NCBI GenBank assembly: GCA_002914805.1
Contig: JXTB01000197.1
Location: 367,490-431,489, forward strand
Direction of reading: 5' to 3'
DNA length: 64,000 nucleotides
DNA from: Parasponia andersonii
Taxonomy: Eukaryota > Streptophyta > Magnoliopsida > Rosales > Cannabaceae
Positions 1 through 12,195 of this stretch are shown one piece after another. Positions within the stretch are counted from its first letter, which is position 1; every line of letters begins with the position of its first letter. The position numbers and the translations under genes are program-made. The notes beneath the pieces are model-generated. The model was not told the origin of the DNA and made no database searches. It saw nothing but the letters and a program-made list of their open reading frames with translations.

Positions 1-54
1 CAAAGTATGAAAACAAATGAAACTATCATAAGCACCGTTCAAAAGAAGAACAAA

Positions 55-205
55 ATGGAGAGGGCAACAAGCGATGGATCGTGGGGGACAAGCCAGATGG
101 CGCCAACGTCCATAAGTAGCACTGGGCCGAGACCGATTGCCTCGGGTGGAGCCGAAGCTTCCTGACCAAGCTTCTCTCCAACCTCATCGTCCTCCTCGAT
201 GGTTC
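55..205 (+). pseudogene. Aha1-type HSP90 co-chaperone gene fragment (N-terminal exon)
   Basis: A short coding remnant reads as the N-terminus of plant activator-of-HSP90-ATPase (Aha1/AHSA1) proteins. The recognisable stretches are KRWIVGDKPDGANVH, then HWAETDCLGWSRSF, then LTKLLSNLIVLLDG. Aha1 family members bind the HSP90 middle domain and stimulate its ATPase. The fragment is dead. The ATG at 55 is out of frame with the conserved part, which needs a one-base shift between 57 and 72, and a TAG at 117-119 replaces a conserved Trp codon. Similarity stops near 205, where this exon would end or the copy was cut. No further Aha1 exons are seen to the right; any on the left lie outside the window. 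It may be a gene scrap carried by duplication or a transposon. The family match rests on recalled sequence, not a search. Confidence 0.6.
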
Positions 206-973
206 CCATACTCTAGCCTTCTAATATCTAAAAAGAGTGTGCCCAACTAATTATGGCTTACTTTGACAACAAATGGTAAATTCCATCAGATTTGATCGTA
301 GAGGAAACTCACTCTTTCTTGGAGGATAAATTCCAATTGAAGCTAAATTTGGTCATGTTATACATTTTAAATATCATATAACAGTAAAATATAATTAAAT
401 AAATTACAACCATATTAAAACAAATAATAACTATGGAGAAATTAATCAAATAATATGAACAATTGATCACTTATCAAAATTTTCTCCTACTTAGACTTTG
501 CTAGTCTCCAAGTAAAGCAAAATAATAATAATAATAATAATAAATAAATAAAGATCAATGAACAAACTGAACCTAATTGGATAGCACTATATGTCCCAAT
601 TTTTGTACTAAATTTTTTTGTACCAACACATGTGACGTATAAGTTGTCACCATTAAATTGGTGTGTTAATATTTATTACAAATAAAATAAACTTTATCGC
701 TAATTGAGTAGTGACAAATCACATGACGCATATGTTGGTATTAAAATTTAGATATAGAAGATAGTATTTCAAGGATTATCCAAACCTAAACTACCCTAAT
801 TAAACAAACCTAACATTCTAGCTTTTCTTCTCTAGAACTGAAAAAGTTTTGTCTTTAAATACAAACCATAAAGATTATTAGAAAGTAAAGCGTTAGTCAT
901 GAAAGTTAACTAAATGCAACAAATTTGGTCGAAGCATACGAAGTGCTTCCTTAATGATTAGTTTGATTAGGAG
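206..973. other. AT-rich intergenic DNA
   Basis: No coding sequence is supported. A short AAT microsatellite lies at about 520-545. Nothing else is recognisable before the MITE at 974. Confidence 0.6.
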
Positions 974-1211
974 GAATAAATTAAGTGAATACCACTTTTT
1001 TTTCCTCATCAATTAAATCTATTATCATACCATTTTTTAAATAAATTTTTGACGAATTCTTGATGATCTTGACAAATTCTTGATGTCAGTGGTAATCTTG
1101 ACAGATTTTTAATGAATTCTTGACTAATTCTCTCTCAAAAGTGGTAGAATCTAATAATAACAGTAAATTTAGTCAAACATTTGAAAAAAGTGATAATTGT
1201 CTACTTAACCC
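974..1211. mobile_element. MITE copy 1, 9-bp target duplication (Mutator-like)
   Basis: A 238-bp element has imperfect terminal inverted repeats: the left end runs into ATACCACTTTTTT and the reverse complement of the right end into TTATCACTTTTTT. It is flanked by a 9-bp target duplication with one mismatch, GATTAGGAG at 965-973 and GATTAGAAG at 1212-1220. The interior holds repeats of a TTCTTGAT-like motif and no ORF. A second copy (27852-39078, split by a retrotransposon) aligns along its whole length and has its own perfect 9-bp duplication. Nine-base duplications are typical of the Mutator superfamily, so it is probably a non-autonomous MULE-type MITE. The superfamily call is inference. 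Confidence 0.75.
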
Positions 1212-1220
1212 GATTAGAAG

Positions 1221-4200
1221 ACTATGGCAAATGGCCCAACTATTAAAGCCTAACAACAGGGGCCAAGCAGACCATAAAGTGCACCAATAATGCACTTATT
1301 TCAATGAAAACTGCTAAATATATTCTTTTTCTCGCTTTTTTTATACTCTCTAGTCTCATTTTCTGACATGTGGATTCTACTATCCACTTTAATATTTTAA
1401 TAATATAATAAATCATAGTGGAATCTACGTATCAAACAGTGAAATTAGGAAAGTGCAAAAAAGAATAAAAAAGAGAGTGTTACTAGTATTCCTTTATTGC
1501 AGTTTGTGTTGTTTTTTAAGACTTCATGTTTATTTGTTAGCATATTTTGGTACTTTGGCCCTCTTTGACAAAGAAGGAGAGATTATGATAATTGGGAATG
1601 TTCATGATCGGTCTGGATGGTCTAAATCGCCAATTCAGAAACCAATCCGAATGCTGTTTTAATACAATATCAACTAAATTTATATCATAATCATACTTCG
1701 TCTAAAATAGAAAGTCTAAATATAAAACGAAACCATAACATAGTTAAAAGCTACAACCAAATCGAAAGTTCTAATAAAGTTAAATTTTAGTTACAACTTA
1801 CAACCTAATCAAAATTAAATAGCAAACTTAAAATTTTTAATCTTAAATACATTATAATAACAAGACTTAAAGTCTAAAATATCATAAGAGTCTTAAGCAA
1901 CATAGTCTTAAATGAGCTAAAAGTAATCATTACTCAATTAGAATGAATGAGCTTAAATTTTTAACTATAATATACATATATATTTAAAAAATACATATAC
2001 AAACTTACTGGCTGATTCAGTTTGAATCCGACTGAATTTGTCCAAAACTGAAAACCGAACTGACCAAGTCAATTTTCATATTTTCTAATCAATAACTGTC
2101 CATTTGAGAAGAGAAACTGCATGGATTAAGTGGTTTGGACTGGATTGAATAGTTTCCATAGTTCGGCATTTTTTTTTGAACACCCCTAATGACGCTTTTT
2201 TGGCTGTGTGAAGTTTATTTTGGTTTGGATTATTATTTTCAGGAGAAATAGGTCCTAACGGAATACAATTACCCAAAAATCTTGATTAAAAAACAGTATC
2301 TTTATATATTAAAGCTGTTATTTCATCACTACATTTTGATTTTAGAGAATAGACTTTTGCATTTACAACTCCATTACATTTGATCTAGATCGTCAATTGT
2401 CTTACTAAGAACTTTTATAGCACTGTTTTGCTTTTTTGGGGATGTTAAAATTTGATTTTCTGTCTTCATTTTTTTTTTTTTTCATATTTTTCTATTTTAA
2501 GTTTTCTTTTGTTTTAATTATTTTTATCATCTTTATACTAATAGCAAATTGTAATTAATTGAATTGAATCGATTGATTGAGTAGTTATAACGAATAACAT
2601 AACATAATTTAAAGACAATTCGAGCTTGTATGATTGTTACCTAGAATCCACCTATCTTTTTCTAAATGTAAAGCTTCCATTACACTAAATCTAAAGAGCT
2701 TGTTCTAGGTCATTTAAGTGTAAATAGATTAGGTGAAGAGTTTAAATTATCTTTGGACAAATGAGCTTGTGTTCTATCTAGAATGATTACCTTAAAGGGA
2801 AAAAAAAAAACAAAATGATCTAAAAAGGTAAGTGCAAATATCATATTTTTTTTTTTATTTTTAATTGTTTATTAATTTATCTTTAGGTTTTAACCTAGAG
2901 TGACTCTGAAAAAAAAAAGTGTAAATTTCATATTTCTTTTTTTTTTTAATAATATTTATTTTTCTTATATATTTTTTTTATATTTAGTTTTAGAAAATAC
3001 ACCACTTTTAATAATAATTAAGTAAATATACTTTTTAAAAAATAGAGATACAAAAGAACTTATATATCTTTAAGTCGAGAGCACTAAATATGACGTCGAA
3101 CATTAGATAAAGTATTTAATAACTGATATAAAAAATAAAAAAATAAAAAAGAATATATGAGTATTGAGTACGAGATAGCCAAAAAAATGTACTATTTTTT
3201 ATTTTAAAAAGGGAAAAGATCAGTCAAAACAAACAAATTACAAAAAGAAAGAAAGTCAAAATAATAAAACAAAGAATTGACTTAAAAGTTTGTACCTAGT
3301 ACGACTTGAGTTTACGTTTATACGTTTTCAATTGTATTTAAGCCTAATATATAGTAATTACAAGTTTCATTTCTCTTTGGACTCTTTTTGGACCATCATA
3401 CTACTAATTAAATGCTATAAAATTATGAGTATTCTCAACTGCACAATCGAACACTTAACGTATACCTAGAAAACTCTGTTTTTTAACTTTGAAAAGTAAA
3501 CTCTCCACTCGAGTTCCACATGCTGAAATAGACTTCACCATTGGATCTGAAAGGCCAAAGCTAACTGAAATAGCTATATAACACGCTTAATTTCAATTCT
3601 AAGGTTAAAGTCAACTCTGATTTATAAAACGAGAAAATATAGAGAATAGTCGACATTCTAAGAAACCAGAATTCTTATTAGTACCTAATTTTTTTAGATT
3701 TATCTGTTTACCTTTAATATACTCTAACATATACTCAGGATATTGCAAGCCTAAAAGCATAGGAGCATAGACGTTGGCATAATTGCGACCCTTAATCTCA
3801 CGTAGTGTCCCACATAAGCTCTTAGCAAAGTTGTTCTCTTCTTGTAGCCCTATATACCAAACACTCACTTCTATGCAATTCTTATTTATAAATAAAAGCT
3901 TTGAATTCATTATTTGACATTCTAAAATTAATAAAATTTCTTGCTATCTCACGCTGTCGTTTCAAATCTGTGTGTTCCAGAAAATTGAAAAAAAAAAAAA
4001 AAAAAAAAAAAAAACTTTAAGCCCACAGGCATAAAATCCGAGGGCGGCGAGAATCAGCCCACACAATGAAGGTTTCTCCGTATTTCAAAATTTGCTTCTT
4101 ACAAAAGGGTTTCTCTTCTTTTTTTTTACTCCTATTTTTTTTTTTTTTTAAAAAAAAGAAAAAAGTGATTTTTTTACTATTTACACAAATCAACATATAC

Positions 4201-4445
4201 ATACTAGATTTCAAGCGCAAAAAAAAAAAAGAAAAAAAACATGTACATATTAGATTTGTAGTAAGAAAATGTGGACTCAATGATAAACGTTGAAAAACAT
4301 AGGATAAAAATGCAATTAGGTTAAAATCCTATCGGCGGTTTTTTTTAGTTTCCAGTGGATGCTTTGTATAGCTGTGGATGCTTTAACAGGGTTTCACTTC
4401 TGAGCAAAAGAGTGCAAGAGTCGCCCGCCCAACGAACCCCAAAAC
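1221..4445. other. AT-rich intergenic region
   Basis: No gene is supported. The region has long A/T runs, including a poly(A) tract near 3988-4014 and poly(T)/poly(A) tracts at about 4135-4160. Short ORFs here are AT-rich and resemble no family. The last 100 bases before 4446 are GC-richer and form the leader of the ankyrin/methyltransferase gene; no clear TATA box is seen there. Confidence 0.55.
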
Positions 4446-5881
4446 ATGGACAAAGGAGAGCTTCTGTGCGAGGCGGCGAGGAACGGCGACGCCGAAAAGG
4501 CGAAGTCTCTAATAGACTCCGGTGCTGACGCGTCGCATTTCGACTCCGAAGGCCTCACTCCGCTCATGCACGCCGCCAAGCATGGCCACGCCGACGTCGT
4601 CAAGACCCTGCTCGAAGCTGGTGCTCCATGGAACGCCCTTTCTCCTTCCAATCTCTCTGCTGGCGATTTCGCCATGGAGTTGGGGCACCAAGAGGCCTTC
4701 GATGCCCTCCTTAACGCAGGTACCTTTTATTTCTCTCTACCTACAAATACAGTGTTACTGTCGAAGAAGAGCATTAGTCTTATTTTGGATTGTTATTGAT
4801 AAAAACTTCGTATAAGTTCAGAGCTTAAATAAGAGTAAAGTGAAGTACCACATTTTTGACACCATTGGATTAGAAACAGTTAACTTTGACTCATATCACA
4901 TAGGTTGTGCTTTTGCAATGCTTAATTTTCCCCCAAATCATGTGATGGAATTGTATTTATTTTATTGGGTTTGATAAACAACGGATTGGTAATTTATAGT
5001 TTTTCTGGAATTGGGTTCGGTTTGAATCCGGGTGGCGATAAGTTTGCCTATTTGAACAGGGATTCGAGCTGAGTTGGTTCTAGGAACCATTGCGAGGAAA
5101 GAGAGTAAAATTGGTGATCGTGATGCGGTTTACTTGGAGGATAGGGTCAGCTTCAGTGAGGATAAGCTGATGGATTCTGAGAGCAAGGCAGTTATGATGG
5201 CTTGGGAGAAACCATTAATGGAGGCTCATGCTAAGGCTGTTTGTTCAGGTGGTGGTCACGTATTGAACATTGGATTTGGGATGGGTCTGGTGGATACAGC
5301 CATTCAGCAATATAAACCTTCTTCTCATACCATTGTTGAGGCTCATCCAGAGGTTTATGAACGAATGATTCGTACTGGTTGGGCTGAGAATGATAACGTA
5401 GAGATTATATTTGGCCGTTGGCAAGACGTTCTCCCCCAGCTTGAGTCTTACGACGGTAGGTTGAATTCAAGATCTATACTTGCCATTGTAGCCATATGTA
5501 ATGTGGAATTAAGTAGAATTTTCAAAATAATTGCTCTTTTTGACATGGCTTTGGTTCATCCATTCAGGTATTTTCTTTGACACCTATGGAGAATATTATG
5601 AGGACCTAAGGGAGTTCCATCAACATCTTCCTGCGTTGTTGAAGCCTGGGGGAATCTACTCATTTTTCAATGGCCTTTGTGGCAGTAATCCATTCTTCCA
5701 TGTGGTTTACTGTCAGTTAGTGTCTCTCGAACTTGAGAATTTAGGATACTCAACTCAGTTGATCTCCTTGCCTGTCAAGGATTGTTTGGGAGAAGAAGTT
5801 TGGGAAGGTGTAAAACACAAATACTGGCAACTTGATACATATTACCTTCCTGTTTGTCAATCTATGGAGGATTCCGAGTAA
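4446..5881 (+). CDS. RMT2-type ankyrin-repeat protein arginine methyltransferase
   Basis: The gene has three coding exons, 4446-4719, 5060-5455 and 5568-5881, with GT-AG introns in phase 1. The product is 327 residues. Residues 1-92 are ankyrin-like; the clearest repeat is GLTPLMHAAKHGHADVVKTL (about 36-55). The rest is a class I SAM-dependent methyltransferase: motif I VLNIGFGMGLVD at 159-170, acidic Glu185 after strand 2 for SAM ribose binding, and YDGIFFDTYGE at 222-232. This ankyrin-plus-methyltransferase order is that of fungal Rmt2, which methylates the delta nitrogen of an arginine in ribosomal protein L12, and of its plant relatives. The length fits that family. The start is the first ATG of the exon, just before the ankyrin domain. 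The next gene is convergent. The activity and substrate of the plant protein are inferred from the family. No break is seen. Confidence 0.9.
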
Positions 5882-6463
5882 TATAGAATTTTTAGCTTTT
5901 AATGCATTCCCTTTTCTTCTTCGTGTCTTCGATGTGATTTCAATTAATTGGGTCCTTAACACATTATCCATAATGGATTGCGTCTATAGGAATAGATGCT
6001 ACGTTAATGTTTCTTTTTTCTCTTTTATATAATTTTTTCTTTCCTTACCTTTAATTCAAATTGCTGAGCGGAGGCTGCAGTAATTTACTGAGAACAAGAT
6101 TCTTGGTTGATGGTTCACCAAATCTTGTAGACGTAGTGAACCAAGATCTCTTCCTCTGCTTTACTGATTTTTAAGGCGCGAGAACAGGACGATGAAAGCA
6201 TTAGCTTTATAAATATGAAAATACAAATTGGGGACCATACTTGAAGTCCTCATTAATCATTTAGACATGTTCCTGTACATTTATTTTCCCTTTCCTCCTC
6301 CCTTGATCATTCATTTCAGTAGTACAATAAGAAACCTGTCAACCGGCTTAATTTGCTCGGCTGCTAGCACACGGGATGATATGATAGAAGTAACATACAG
6401 ATAGATACACTTTGTTCTGTTTGACAGCTCGTGTATCATTTTATCAGTTGAATGCTCTTTTCT
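5882..6463. other. Convergent 3' intergenic spacer
   Basis: This spacer separates the stop codons of two convergent genes. It should contain both 3' untranslated regions. No extra gene or element is recognised. Confidence 0.6.
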
Positions 6464-8761
6464 TTATGTCCAGCTAAAAGCAATAGGGCTGCCAACAATA
6501 TGTTTCCCATCTGACCATTCCAGACGAGCAAAGCTGGTTGTACCTGATGGTAAAGAGGAAGCAGTAAACGTCACAGTGTACGTTTTCTTCTCATATGCCT
6601 CATTGAAACTCAGTGATTCTGGTTGAACCAAGATTTTAACTGACGAAATCTCTGAAGATACTTTGACCTTATATGTTGCTGGGGCACCAACATTTGTTAG
6701 AGTTCTAGTGTATCTTACTGTGCTCGATACACCGGCACCACTACCCAATGCTGTTTGCAGAGGAACGGCAAAAGATGGGTAGTTAAAATCTCCAAGGCTG
6801 TACGTTTTGGTGGAATCACAGGTGTAGTCTTTTTTGGTGACAGACTTAATCTGTTCTGCACTATAATTCAAGGCACAAAGGAAGCTTATGTAGTCTTCAA
6901 CAGTAGCATCATAGACAAGACCAGGGTCAAGGGCTGCCACTGGATCCACATGCCCAGCGCCATAATCAAATGGTGTTGAAGGACTTCCAGTAGCAACGTC
7001 TTCAATGGTTTTACCATTTTTATAGGTTGAATAGGCGGTGGTCATGAGAGCCGACTTAATAGCAGCAGGGCTCCATTCCGGCTGTGCAGCTTTGATGAGG
7101 GCAGCTAGTCCACTTACATGAGGGCAAGACATGGACGTGCCTGAAATGATGTTGAAGCTTACACGCCGCTTGTCGTTGTCTAATCCAGTTGGTGCAGCTG
7201 CACCGGTCCACCCAGCTAGTATATTTACCCCTGGTGCTATCAGGTCTGGTTTGAGTATTTCTGGAGTGATTGGATTTGGCCCCCTAGAACTGAAAGCTGC
7301 TACAACTGGTGAGGGTTGAATTCCTATCTGCGTGCTTCCCTGGGAGATTGTGGCCGTTGGATTGGCCTCCGAATGAATATAGGCCTTTATCAAATCACCG
7401 ATTTTGTGGCCTACTGTTGATGTGGGCAGGACATGTGCATCAGCCACAAGTTCTTCACCATAAGATTCTGTATTAGACAGAATCATCCCGAGGCCGCCGG
7501 CATCTTTTACCACCTGACCCTTTTGGGCCCTGGCGTTTCCCCCTCGGTCGCACAGGACTATTTTTCCTGCGACCTTTCCAGGAACCAAACTGCCAGGCAA
7601 GCATAAATTACCTCTCGTGGAGTTACTTGCGTTACGACCATAAACAATTGGAATTAATTCATCAGATAAAGGCTTTCCGCCATAGAGTGAAACGCCTTTG
7701 TATTTCTGTCCATTTCCGAGGCTAACATAAGCGGGGAAATCACGGTCTAATGTTCCGGCACCTACAGTGAGCATCCAGGGCGCGACATTGGCTAAGCTAC
7801 CTGAACTCGGTCCACCATTTCCGGCTGAGAGTGATACCACAATTCCGTTTGCAGTTGCTGCAAAAGCTGCGATGGCTACTGTGTCGTTGGAGTAATCATT
7901 TAAACTTCCGCCGATGGACAGAGACAAAACATTGACGCCATCTTTAATAGCTTGTTCTATACCTGCTAATATATCAGTGCCGAAACATCCACCAAGCCAG
8001 CACACCTTGTATGTGGCTATGCGGGCGGTTGTAGCCATACCTCGTGCTGTCCCGGAAGCAAAACCAAATAGGCTAGCATCTGCAACGGCGGACCCAGCTG
8101 CAGTGGTTGAGGTATGAGTTCCGTGGCCCTCCTCATCTCTTGGTGATCGCGACTCTACGTTCTCGTCGATTGGTCCAAATGATCGTTCATACCCTTCTGA
8201 GAAAAACCTCGCACCGATCAGTTTCCGGTTACAGCTTGACGAGTTGAAGTTCTTGCCCACCTGGCACTCGCCTTTCCAGCTGGATGGGACAGGCCCGAGA
8301 CCGGTGTCGTCAAAGCTTTTGCTTTCAGGCCATACGCCGGTATCCAGAACTCCGATCACCACCTCGCTAACTTTGTCTGATGTCGGGAATATAGCTTCAC
8401 TCGTCCCAAGTCCAAGAAACTCCGGTGTTCGAGTTGTATGAAGCTCGTATCGGATTTCGGGTAGAACAGAGAGAACACCTGGTTGCTTTTCGAGCAACTG
8501 GGCTTCTTCTTCCGTGAGCCTTGTAGAGAAGCCGCTGATTACGTTGTCGTAGGTGTAAAACATGTCCGCCGAGTCGGAGACGAATTTCAATGACGAGTCA
8601 TACCAGTTGAGATGGTTGTCAGAACTTGCTGGCTTGTGAGACTTGTCCATTTGAACTATATAAGTCCTTTTCGCTTGTCTTTCAGCTACTACTACGTGCA
8701 AATGGCAGATGGTACTCAGAAGCACGGCTATTTGTAAAAGAAGGATAATTGGTATCTTCAT
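6464..8761 (-). CDS. SBT1.7: SBT1.7/ARA12-like secreted subtilisin-like serine protease
   Basis: An uninterrupted 765-codon ORF with no intron, as usual for SBT1 genes. Residues 1-26 are a hydrophobic signal peptide. An I9 inhibitor propeptide follows (TYIVQMDKSHKP to about 110), with mature protein starting around TTRTPEFLGL. The S8 domain has all catalytic residues: Asp140 in VLDTGVWPES, His213 in GHGTHT, oxyanion Asn315 in SAGNGGPSS and Ser543 in GTSMSCPHVSG. A PA domain is inserted at about 345-470, and a fibronectin-III-like domain runs from about 650 to the end (SPIAFSWT). Plant SBT1 enzymes act in the apoplast. Arabidopsis SBT1.7 modifies pectin metabolism in seed mucilage, but orthology is not proven here. 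The start is the only ATG giving a signal peptide. A broken copy lies at 26934-40733 on the same strand. Confidence 0.95.
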   Translation of the reverse strand: MKIPIILLLQIAVLLSTICHLHVVVAERQAKRTYIVQMDKSHKPASSDNHLNWYDSSLKFVSDSADMFYTYDNVISGFSTRLTEEEAQLLEKQPGVLSVLPEIRYELHTTRTPEFLGLGTSEAIFPTSDKVSEVVIGVLDTGVWPESKSFDDTGLGPVPSSWKGECQVGKNFNSSSCNRKLIGARFFSEGYERSFGPIDENVESRSPRDEEGHGTHTSTTAAGSAVADASLFGFASGTARGMATTARIATYKVCWLGGCFGTDILAGIEQAIKDGVNVLSLSIGGSLNDYSNDTVAIAAFAATANGIVVSLSAGNGGPSSGSLANVAPWMLTVGAGTLDRDFPAYVSLGNGQKYKGVSLYGGKPLSDELIPIVYGRNASNSTRGNLCLPGSLVPGKVAGKIVLCDRGGNARAQKGQVVKDAGGLGMILSNTESYGEELVADAHVLPTSTVGHKIGDLIKAYIHSEANPTATISQGSTQIGIQPSPVVAAFSSRGPNPITPEILKPDLIAPGVNILAGWTGAAAPTGLDNDKRRVSFNIISGTSMSCPHVSGLAALIKAAQPEWSPAAIKSALMTTAYSTYKNGKTIEDVATGSPSTPFDYGAGHVDPVAALDPGLVYDATVEDYISFLCALNYSAEQIKSVTKKDYTCDSTKTYSLGDFNYPSFAVPLQTALGSGAGVSSTVRYTRTLTNVGAPATYKVKVSSEISSVKILVQPESLSFNEAYEKKTYTVTFTASSLPSGTTSFARLEWSDGKHIVGSPIAFSWT

Positions 8762-10987
8762 CTTCTTCTGAGGTTTATCTTTCGGTTACTGTTTTTCTCT
8801 CGGCAATTTTTCTTTTTGTTTAATGGTTTGTCTCCTTTTTTCAGGAATGCAGTTCAATGGGAGGTTTAGCTCTCAATTGGCTTGGCTTGGGAAGAATCTC
8901 TTGGCTTCTTGCTAGCTAAATAGACTCCACTTAAGTGCTGATTAGATGGGTCATGGTGGGGGCAATCATATCAACATGGAGCTTTTTCTTTTTTTTTTTT
9001 TTTTTCCCCTTTCAATTCCTAATTCCTAATTCATGCGGACCCAATTATATAAAACCATATTTGCTTTCCAAATTCCCCTTTGGATATAGGTATGAAAGCG
9101 ATTTGGATTTCTGTTTCAAGGTCGCAAGTTAGTAAAAGCATAACTAAGTGGGTCAAGCCTTGTCCTTACTTCACGGCAAACCACAGCTCAGGTGTGAATA
9201 TGACGCGTGCCTATCAATAATTCTGCGTTCATTCTGTTAAAATTTCAGGTCAGAACTCGAATATCATATCGGCTTCTTTTTCATACGTTTCTTGTCACTG
9301 AACAACGAAAATAAACCCCCATTTACCAAAAAAAAGTATATATATATATCCATATAGATAGAAAAACTTTCACTACCCAAAAAACTAGAAGCATAAAGAG
9401 AAAAAAATAGAAGAATTAAACAAATAAGTCCCCGTGCTTTTAGATATATAATGACAAACTGAGTGACAATCGTTAGGATTGTGCCAAAATTTGGTACGAT
9501 ATCCATAATACTGATGTGAAAAGCCACTTGACGACTAATTGAGGATGAAACAACAACCAATTAACGTTCTTATTTATTTTCCTCTGAATTTGTATTGCTG
9601 TGTTAAGATGTGTCAACTCATCTTTGTGCAACCAACCATTGTATTATTATCCACTCCTAGATCTTTTGCAAATATATGTAATCATACGCATATATAATCC
9701 CAATTAGTCATGGCTATGGGTAAGATTCACCTCACATTTTGGTGGTCCAATTGTTCAAGAATCGCATCTAGATGTCTACTAGATCCTTGTGGTCGTATTA
9801 CAGTTGGACCTGAATGGGTAGGCAAAATTTTGCCAATTGTGTCCCACTATACATTGTTAATTTTACGAGTCATTGTCTGCTATAGCTAAATGCTCTTATT
9901 ATAATTTGTCTGCCACTTTCAAATTCAGTGCCAAATTATTTAAAACAATTGTAAATATACGTTGGTTTTAGGGAGTTTCGTGTCAGGAACTGGCATGGCT
10001 CAACTTTTATGAATTTTATCAAGAAGTATGAAACATGGCAATACCATTGCGTTTAACCAAGTGCAATTGAAGTTTATAAAGAGAAGTAACGAGAACGCCA
10101 GAAGCAACAGAAATGTAATAACTAAACTGAAAAGTTTATGGCCATGCACAACAATAGAGTACAAATATGCTTTGGATTGCACTTAATTATAGTTTTCATC
10201 TTACCTCTTTTTTTTTTTTTTTTTTTTTTTCCCCCAACTAAATTATCAAAGAAGACTTTTACTTGTTTTATTGTTACTTTCTCCTTCGATTAATTAATTC
10301 TACATGTCTGTAATTATTATCAAATAAAACTTCCTTTTCTATTGCACTTTTCGGTGATTAGTACTATATGTCGTCTTTCTTTTGTTTTTTTTGGTCACTC
10401 CTGCCTGTTTTGATAATTAGTTGTCGGTTCAACGAACAACCCACTTAGGCGAATTACAATAAGACCATGCCAAGGTTTGTAGTGGGAATCTCACTACTAA
10501 TTTAACAATCATTAGATATAATAAACCCTAGCATGAAGCTTTTGGTCTAATAACCAGTTACAAGAGCTACAGTGCAGTTTCATAAGTGTGTGTGGTGTAT
10601 TGTCAACTTGGTTACGGAAGCCATTAAAATTTCAATTATACATGTATTGCAAGTAATGATTGTGGAAATTTCGTGTCGTTTTCTTGTATTTCATGAATTA
10701 AATGAAGTTTCATAAGAGAACATGTATTACTGTTTAAATATGACGGATTCCAAAGTGTTTGTTTCTCCTCTAATTGCTATTAGCTGGAAGGCTGCCCCAC
10801 CACTAAATATTGATGCTGACGAAGGCTTGTATCTTTCTATCCGCTTTTTCATGCAAGAATAATAGGTTTTAAAAATGAAATGATTCGAAGCTTTTTTTTG
10901 AGTAGTAAATATGGTATGTACTATGTAGTTGTACAATTGATATTGGCCAAACTAAATCCTTAGATCTGAAAAAAAAAAAAACAAATT
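8762..10987. other. Subtilase upstream region and intergenic DNA
   Basis: This holds the 5' leader and promoter of the leftward subtilase gene. A TATATAA-like stretch on the minus strand near 9045-9052, about 290 bases before the ATG, is a possible but unproven TATA box. Homopolymer T runs occur at about 8990-9005 and 10207-10230. No other gene or element is supported. Confidence 0.45.
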
Positions 10988-11004
10988 AGAGACTAAGATT
11001 ACTT

Positions 11005-11352
11005 TTTTTTTTGGAGTAATATAAGGCCTACGGAACGACTAGAGTTAGCTTATTCCTGTTAAAACGTGGTTTTGGTAACACCGAAGTGCGTTTATTAAAA
11101 TATTCATAGAAGACTTAATCAAAAGACCTTATTCTACCATGAGACGATGAAGCGTATCACCTAGGCTCCATCAAGTGTCAGATGGATTATGGGACTATGG
11201 AGACAGAACACCAAGGTGGGTCATACAAGCACAACACTTGAGAAATGGTGGACTAGCAACCGGGAAAACCTTCCGAAAATACCCTCTGTCTACAACCATG
11301 ACTTGAATCTATCCACAATACTTTAACCAACTGAGCTAATACAGTCGGTGGT
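11005..11352 (-). mobile_element. tRNA-derived SINE
   Basis: A 348-bp element read on the minus strand. Near its 5' end it has an A-box-like TAGCTCAGTTGG (11327-11338) and a B-box-like GATTCAAGTCA (11299-11309), spaced as in a tRNA. It is flanked by a 17-bp direct repeat with one mismatch (10988-11004 and 11353-11369), the hallmark of LINE-mediated insertion. The minus-strand 3' end is A-rich. No ORF. The family is not named. Confidence 0.75.
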
Positions 11353-11369
11353 AGAGACTAAGATCACTT

Positions 11370-12195
11370 GTACGAATATCCAATAATTAACTAGGGCCAT
11401 TGAGATGATATATACTATTATTACTATTTTATCTTGTTTGGTCATTAGGTTTGACTTTATGGGCTTTATTTTGTATCATCTTTGTTAGATTCAAAATCTC
11501 GAAGAAAATAATTGATCTTTTTATTACAGAAGTGTGAACTTTGGACCAACCTGAAGCCGTGGACAGTAGCTATATTTCTTTTTCGTTTGGGCAATTAAAG
11601 TTGGCGGAGAAAAGGGAAGAAGAGGAGTGAAGTAAGGATTGCTTATAGGGTTTTACTTGTAGAATCATTGGTAATTCCCCAAGTTAAATCCACCACGGAA
11701 TCTAAGCCTTCGTGGGCCTCTTGATGGTACACAGTACATAAAATTTGCTGTCCCACCATAATTTCTTTCTCATCACCCCCACAGGAACTAACATTCTATA
11801 ACTCGATTAGCAAAAAAACTGGAATCGATTAATGAACTGCCTTCTATAAAATGGTCTACATGCACTCTTATGAGAATCTTTTTTGTCTTAGAAGAAAAGT
11901 TTTGTCTGCCATATAATTTCTTTCTAAATTGAAAATCACAATGGAATAATTAGAGCCATGCGGTGCAGCTTACTAAAATCAAATTGTTTGTTTATAGATC
12001 ATATCTCTGGGCATTAGTTTCACTGTGAATATGCTGGCTCGTTACGAACGCAGGAAAAAGAATATTATAATGTAAAAATATACCTAGAGTATAGCCTTTT
12101 TACAAATTTTATTGTATATTTTTGAGTGTGACAAAATTTTAACATTAGTTATTAATTAAAATATTAAGTCACAAAATAATGTAATAATTATATAA
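11370..12195. other. Intergenic DNA
   Basis: No supported gene or element. It ends in the 9-bp target duplication of the next MITE (12187-12195). Confidence 0.5.

Noticed and set aside
3805-3860. GTCCCACATAAG followed by CTATATACC, resembling the plant snRNA upstream element plus TATA box
   Set aside because: No snRNA sequence follows; the element match is imperfect.
3611-3910. 99-codon minus-strand ORF with mixed composition
   Set aside because: No recognisable domain, no splice or promoter support; kept as intergenic.
4017-4293. Overlapping ORFs on both strands through poly(A)/poly(T) tracts
   Set aside because: Composition is only Lys/Phe from homopolymer runs; no family resemblance.
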